Part shown: in pieces, positions 14,604 to 18,063 of the stretch
How the letters are laid out: each line of letters starts with the position of its first letter
Numbering within the stretch: position 1 is the stretch's first letter
Source of the DNA: DATKYK01 sp034430255
GTDB lineage: Bacteria > Chloroflexota > Dehalococcoidia > E44-bin15
Direction: 5' to 3'
NCBI GenBank assembly: GCA_034430255.1
Contig: DAOUEU010000109.1
Span: 1 to 18,063 of the forward strand
DNA length: 18,063 nucleotides
Notes under the pieces: generated by a model
What the model saw: only the letters and a program-made list of their open reading frames with translations
The model's database searches: none
What the model was told of the DNA's origin: nothing
Position numbers and translations under genes: made by a program

Positions 14604-15712
14604 AACGGCTCGCCATTCTCGGCTCAACTGGCTCCATAGGGCAGCAGACCCTCGATGTGGTTCGCTCCTTCCCCGGCCGATTTAATGTTATCGGTCTTGG
14701 CGCGGGTAGCAACATCGCCCTTCTAGTGGAGCAGGTCGAAGAGTTCCAGCCGAAACTTGTTTCTATTGAATCAGCCAGCTCAACGGAGATATTGCATGGT
14801 AGGACGCGCCAGATTTTACCATCACAGGAGCTTGTGGCTCACCCCGATATTGACCTGGTGGTGATCGCCATCTCGGGAAAAGCAGGTCTCGACCCCACCC
14901 TGGCAGCGATCAGGGCCGGGAAAAGGATCGCCCTGGCCACCAAGGAGGTCCTGGTATTGGCAGGGGGAGCTATCACCTCCGAGGCAAAGCAGCATGGCGC
15001 CCGCATCCTGCCTATCGATAGCGAGCCCAGCGCAATATGGCAATGTATGCGCGGCGAGGAGAAGGGGATCTCCAGGCTAATCCTGACCGCCTCTGGCGGG
15101 CCCTTTCGCCACCTCTCTCTAGAAGAGCTCAAAACGGTGTCTGCGCAGCAGGCGCTTGAGCATCCCACCTGGAGAATGGGGCCAAAGATCACCATCGACT
15201 CAGCCACCCTGATGAACAAGGGGTTTGAGGCTATTGAGCTAAGCTGGCTATTCGATGTCCCGATGGAAGATATCGATATCGTCATCCACCCCCAGAGCAT
15301 CATTCACTCCATGGTTGAATTTGTCGACGGCTCTATCAAGGCGCAGCTAAGCCCCCCCGATATGCGCCTGCCCATTCAGTATGCCCTCTTTTTCCCTGAG
15401 CGTCTGCCCAACCATCTTCCCCACCTCGATTTTTCGGAAACAGGCTCCCTCACCTTTGAAACACCCGACAGAGAAAAATTCCCCTGCCTGGGATTAGCGC
15501 TGGAAGCGGGTCGGAAAGGCGGCACCTACCCCGCGGTGCTTAGTGCCGCCGATGAGGTGGCAGTGTCACTATTCCTAGAGGAGCGTATCGGATATATGGA
15601 TATACCAAAGCTTGTTGCAGAAGCCCTGGAGACGCACCAGAACATCACCAACCCTAGCCTGGAGGATTTACTCGCCGCTGATGCCTGGGCCAGGGAGAGG
15701 GTGCACCGATGA
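14588..15712 (+). CDS. dxr: 1-deoxy-D-xylulose 5-phosphate reductoisomerase
   Basis: NADPH-dependent enzyme of the MEP pathway; makes 2-C-methyl-D-erythritol 4-phosphate. 374 residues. Motifs: LAILGSTGSIGQQTLDVV (8-25, NADPH binding), ATKEVLVLAGG (117-127), IDSEPSAIWQCM (143-154) with metal/substrate residues D144, S145 and E146, ASGGPFR (168-174), HPTWRMGPKITIDSATLMNKGFEAIEL (from 192) with N210, K211 and E214, and HPQSIIHSMVEFVDGS (234-249). Two motifs differ a little from the common form: ATKE for ANKE and DSEPS for DSEHS. The ATG at 14588 overlaps cdsA by 16 nt; a TTG at 14600 (TTGA overlap) would give the more usual N-terminus MKRLAILGSTG, so the true start is open. Confidence 0.96.
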   Translation: MGNNLKRLAILGSTGSIGQQTLDVVRSFPGRFNVIGLGAGSNIALLVEQVEEFQPKLVSIESASSTEILHGRTRQILPSQELVAHPDIDLVVIAISGKAGLDPTLAAIRAGKRIALATKEVLVLAGGAITSEAKQHGARILPIDSEPSAIWQCMRGEEKGISRLILTASGGPFRHLSLEELKTVSAQQALEHPTWRMGPKITIDSATLMNKGFEAIELSWLFDVPMEDIDIVIHPQSIIHSMVEFVDGSIKAQLSPPDMRLPIQYALFFPERLPNHLPHLDFSETGSLTFETPDREKFPCLGLALEAGRKGGTYPAVLSAADEVAVSLFLEERIGYMDIPKLVAEALETHQNITNPSLEDLLAADAWARERVHR

Positions 15713-16779
15713 GCGTATTTATTAGCATACTCATATTCTTAGCTATTCTTATCGTGGCCATAGTGGTCCACGAACTGGGTCACTTTATTACCGCCAAGCG
15801 CTGCAAGGTGAAGGTCGAGGAACTAGGTTTGGGGTTTCCTCCTCGCATCCCTCGCCTGAGTTTCAAGCGGGGGGAAACGATCTACTCGCTAAACCTTATC
15901 CCCCTCGGCGGCTTCTGCCGCATGGCCGGGGAGGAAGACCCCGATGTACCGGGCAGCCTGGCGGGGAAGAGCTTGAAGGTGAGGTTCCTCGTCCTCAGTG
16001 CCGGGTCTCTCTTTATGCTCCTGCTTCCCGTCCTCCTGCTCCCACTCGCCTATATGATACCGATGGAACGCCCGGTGGAGGATGGGGGGATAAAGGTCAT
16101 AAGCGTCGCTCAGGATTCGCCGGCCGAAATTGCCGGCATCGAAAATGGAGACGTTATCCTGGAAATCGACGGTGAGGAAGTGAAGACCCTGGAAGAGGTG
16201 CATCAAGCGGTCGATACCAAGACTGGCGAAGAGGTCAACCTGCTTCTACTGAGGGATGACACCCTACTGGAGAAGACCCTGACCCCGCGGGAGGAATACC
16301 CCAAAGATGAAGGGGCTATGGGTATCCAGATGGGCTATATAATGGAAACCAGCGCCTATCCACCATGGGAAGCCATCCCCAAGGGCCTGGGTGAGTACGG
16401 TCAGTTGTTGGTAGCAGCCAAAGATGCCTTCGCCAGCCTCATTGCAGGGGATGTGCCATTGCAGGACGCTGTAGCCGGACCCATTGGCATAGCCCAGATG
16501 ACCGGCGAGGTGGCCGAACTGGGAGCTGAGCCCCTCATCCGCCTTGCCGCCCTCATCAGTGTTAGCCTGGCCATAGTAAATCTGCTCCCCATCCCCGGCC
16601 TTGATGGGGGAAGAATCGTTTTTGTTGCCATCGAGGGCATCCGGCGGGGAAAGAGAATATCGGCACAAAAGGAGAACCTTATCCACCTCGTCGGCTTCGC
16701 CTTATTAATAATGCTGATCGTTCTGGTAAGCTACAATGATATAATGCGCCTCATAAGCGGGGAAGGTTTCATCCAATGA
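15709..16779 (+). CDS. rseP: site-2 protease family zinc metalloprotease RseP
   Basis: Intramembrane protease that cleaves membrane-anchored anti-sigma factors and remnant signal peptides. 356 residues. The zinc site HELGH is at 21-25 in the first membrane helix; the third ligand region is NLLPIPGLDGG at 291-301 in the last conserved helix pair. One PDZ domain lies at about 128-195 (SPAEIAGIENGDVILEIDGEEV). Other hydrophobic segments: about 94-117, 277-293 and 325-345. In the second helix the usual Gly-Pro..Asn sequence reads AGSLFMLLL here, a mild departure. Start overlaps the dxr stop by 4 nt (ATGA). Between dxr and ispG, a common placement (dxr-rseP). No anti-sigma factor gene is in the window. 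Confidence 0.94.
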   Translation: MSVFISILIFLAILIVAIVVHELGHFITAKRCKVKVEELGLGFPPRIPRLSFKRGETIYSLNLIPLGGFCRMAGEEDPDVPGSLAGKSLKVRFLVLSAGSLFMLLLPVLLLPLAYMIPMERPVEDGGIKVISVAQDSPAEIAGIENGDVILEIDGEEVKTLEEVHQAVDTKTGEEVNLLLLRDDTLLEKTLTPREEYPKDEGAMGIQMGYIMETSAYPPWEAIPKGLGEYGQLLVAAKDAFASLIAGDVPLQDAVAGPIGIAQMTGEVAELGAEPLIRLAALISVSLAIVNLLPIPGLDGGRIVFVAIEGIRRGKRISAQKENLIHLVGFALLIMLIVLVSYNDIMRLISGEGFIQ

Positions 16780-17822
16780 TACGGCGCCGTATGTCCCGAC
16801 CTATTAGCATCGGAGATGTCACGGTAGGAGGTGGGGCGCCGGTGGTAGTGCAGTCGATGGCCAAGACCGACACCCGTGACGCTAGTGCAACTATCGTGCA
16901 AATTCGCAGGCTGGAGGAATTCGGCTGCCAGTTAGTGCGCGTGGCCGTCCCCGATGGCGAGGCTGCCGCATCAATCCCTACGATAAAGCCTTTGACATCC
17001 ATCCCGCTCATCGCCGACATCCATTTCGACTACCGCCTCGCCCTCCTGGCCCTACAGGGTGGTGTTGATGGGCTGCGCCTGAATCCAGGGAACATCTCCG
17101 ACCGTGAGCAGATCAAAGCGGTAGTTCTGGCAGCCAAAGAGCGGAACGTACCCATCAGGATCGGGGTAAACGCCGGAAGCTTGCCCCCCACAGAGAACAA
17201 GGAACAGACTATCGTGGAGCGAATGGTAGGTTCAGCACTGGAGCAGATCAAGCTGCTCGAGAGCCTCGATTTCGATTTGATCAAGGTGTCTCTAAAGGCC
17301 TTCGATGTTCCCGATACGGTTGCGGCGAACCGGGCGCTGGCCGAGCGTATGCCCTACCCTATCCACCTGGGTATCACCGAGGCGGGCACCACAAAAAGCG
17401 GGGTAATCAGGAGCGCCGTCGGCATCGGCATTCTGCTGCACCACGGGATCGGGGACACCATCCGTGTGTCGCTCAGCGGTGACCCGTGTGAGGAGGTGAG
17501 TGCCGGCTACGAGATCCTTAAAGCGCTCGACCTGAGCCAGCGCGGCCCCACGCTGATAAGCTGCCCCTCGTGCGGGCGTACCGAGGTGGATATAATAGGG
17601 CTGGCCAATGCTGTAGAAGAGCGCCTTTCCAAGCTTAAAAAGTCAATCAAGGTGGCGGTAATGGGGTGCGTGGTGAACGGCCCCGGCGAGGCAAGAGATG
17701 CCGACGTGGGCATCGCCTGCGGCAAGGGACGCGGGGTCATCTTCCGCAAGGGAGAGCAGGTGCGCACCGTGGATGAGGCCGACTTTCTGAGCGCGCTAAT
17801 GGCAGAGGTGGAGAAGTTATAA
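16776..17822 (+). CDS. ispG: 4-hydroxy-3-methylbut-2-enyl diphosphate synthase (GcpE)
   Basis: [4Fe-4S] enzyme of the MEP pathway that reduces MEcPP to HMBPP. 348 residues. N-terminal TIM-barrel motifs: APVVVQSMAKTDTRD (21-35), LVRVAVPD (53-60), PLIADIHFDYRLAL (77-90), GLRLNPGNI (99-107), PIRIGVNAGSL (126-136) and LGITEAGTTKSG (198-209). The C-terminal cluster domain has C263 and C266 (SCPSCGRT), C298 (GCVVNGPGE) and E305, the known C-x2-C...C-x6-E ligand set. The bacterial form, without the plant/Chlamydia insert. ATG at 16776 overlaps the rseP stop (ATGA); an in-frame ATG at 16791 is an alternative. Last recognised gene of the operon. Confidence 0.97.
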   Translation: MIRRRMSRPISIGDVTVGGGAPVVVQSMAKTDTRDASATIVQIRRLEEFGCQLVRVAVPDGEAAASIPTIKPLTSIPLIADIHFDYRLALLALQGGVDGLRLNPGNISDREQIKAVVLAAKERNVPIRIGVNAGSLPPTENKEQTIVERMVGSALEQIKLLESLDFDLIKVSLKAFDVPDTVAANRALAERMPYPIHLGITEAGTTKSGVIRSAVGIGILLHHGIGDTIRVSLSGDPCEEVSAGYEILKALDLSQRGPTLISCPSCGRTEVDIIGLANAVEERLSKLKKSIKVAVMGCVVNGPGEARDADVGIACGKGRGVIFRKGEQVRTVDEADFLSALMAEVEKL

Positions 17823-17824
17823 GA

Positions 17825-17947
17825 ATGGCAGTTTTAGGCGATACTTATAAGCACTATATTCCTGATATAGGTTTATCTATAGAGAAAAACACTAAAAATA
17901 TCCCTCAAGATGGCAAATACTATCTGCTGCGTGACAGGTTTCAGTAG
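17825..17947 (+). pseudogene. small ORF after ispG, possibly a frameshifted remnant
   Basis: Forty codons from the ATG at 17825, two nt after the ispG stop: begins MAVLGDTYKHYIPDIGLSIE and ends with DGKYYLLRDRFQ. The end reads like the start of a short conserved module (DGKYYxLRDG...). One frame over, from 17940, the sequence continues FSSIKLTRTVKA, a stop at 17976-17978, then KAIEFGKLV, which looks like its natural continuation. This suggests one frameshift and one stop codon in a small protein gene. Family not recognised. Base use is AT-richer than ispG. It may also be a genuine 40-residue product. Confidence 0.3.
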
Positions 17948-18019
17948 CATCAAATTGACAAGAACTGTTAAAGCTTAGAAGGCGATTGAATTTGGTAAAT
18001 TGGTAAAAAGGAGTAAGCT

Positions 18020-18063
18020 ATGTCTGGCAAGAGAATGCCCACAAGGGTACGCTGTAAGAATTG
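18020..18063 (+). CDS. 5' end of a gene cut by the window edge
   Basis: ATG at 18020 preceded by AAAAAGGAG (18005-18013) at a 6-nt spacing, the strongest Shine-Dalgarno match in the window. Fourteen codons are visible: MSGKRMPTRVRCKN, followed by TG. A cysteine or tryptophan comes next, so this may be the start of a small basic or zinc-ribbon protein. Product unknown. A TTGACA at 17955-17960 lies upstream but no well-spaced -10 follows. Confidence 0.5.
   Translation, partial: MSGKRMPTRVRCKN

Noticed and set aside
17955..17981. Promoter with TTGACA before the gene at 18020
   Set aside because: The -35 is perfect, but the only -10-like hexamer (TAGAAG) sits at a 15-bp spacing and is weak, so it was not listed as a feature.

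Overview
The window looks like a bacterial chromosome of fairly high GC with compact, operon-rich coding, most likely from an uncultured Chloroflexota of the Dehalococcoidia type. That assignment is an inference. It rests on the gene order rpsB-tsf-pyrH-frr-uppS-cdsA-dxr-rseP-ispG, the very short EF-Ts, and the frequent TTG/GTG starts; no 16S or other lineage marker is present.

Layout. (1) 1-1354: a tRNA-Pro(GGG) on the minus strand lies back to back with a plus-strand pair, an FmdB-type zinc ribbon gene and dtd. A gene-poor stretch follows. It contains a 56-codon remnant that starts like a Fur regulator and ends like a CbiO-type ATPase. (2) 1355-10316, all minus strand, read from high to low coordinates: tRNA-Ser(GCT), miaB, a 55-codon Cys-rich small gene overlapping the miaB stop, nadA, a DUF6602-like gene, nadB, a membrane-anchored plant-type glutaminyl cyclase, a duplicated 3' end of nadB, a TIR/nucleoside-deoxyribosyltransferase-like gene, a DUF3795 zinc protein, nadC and a HAD phosphatase. 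(3) 10317-10417: a divergent promoter region with two sigma70-type promoters, each with a 17-bp spacer, set in an imperfect inverted repeat. (4) 10418-17822, plus strand: the nine-gene rpsB-to-ispG operon with overlaps or very short gaps. (5) 17823-18063: a small, possibly frameshifted ORF and the first codons of another gene with a strong ribosome binding site.

How the genes work together. nadB (L-aspartate oxidase), nadA (quinolinate synthase) and nadC (quinolinate phosphoribosyltransferase) make up the complete de novo route from aspartate to nicotinate mononucleotide. The plus-strand operon combines translation factors (S2, EF-Ts, ribosome recycling factor) and UMP kinase with lipid and isoprenoid genes. 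Dxr and IspG supply MEP-pathway isoprenoid precursors, UppS extends them to undecaprenyl diphosphate, CdsA makes CDP-diacylglycerol, and RseP is an intramembrane protease.

The accessory part of the window is the nad cluster. Several unrelated genes, two of them looking AT-richer and of types often seen in defence or mobile contexts, sit between nadA, nadB and nadC, and a 3' fragment of nadB marks a past rearrangement. No CRISPR array, transposase, integrase or rRNA gene was seen.
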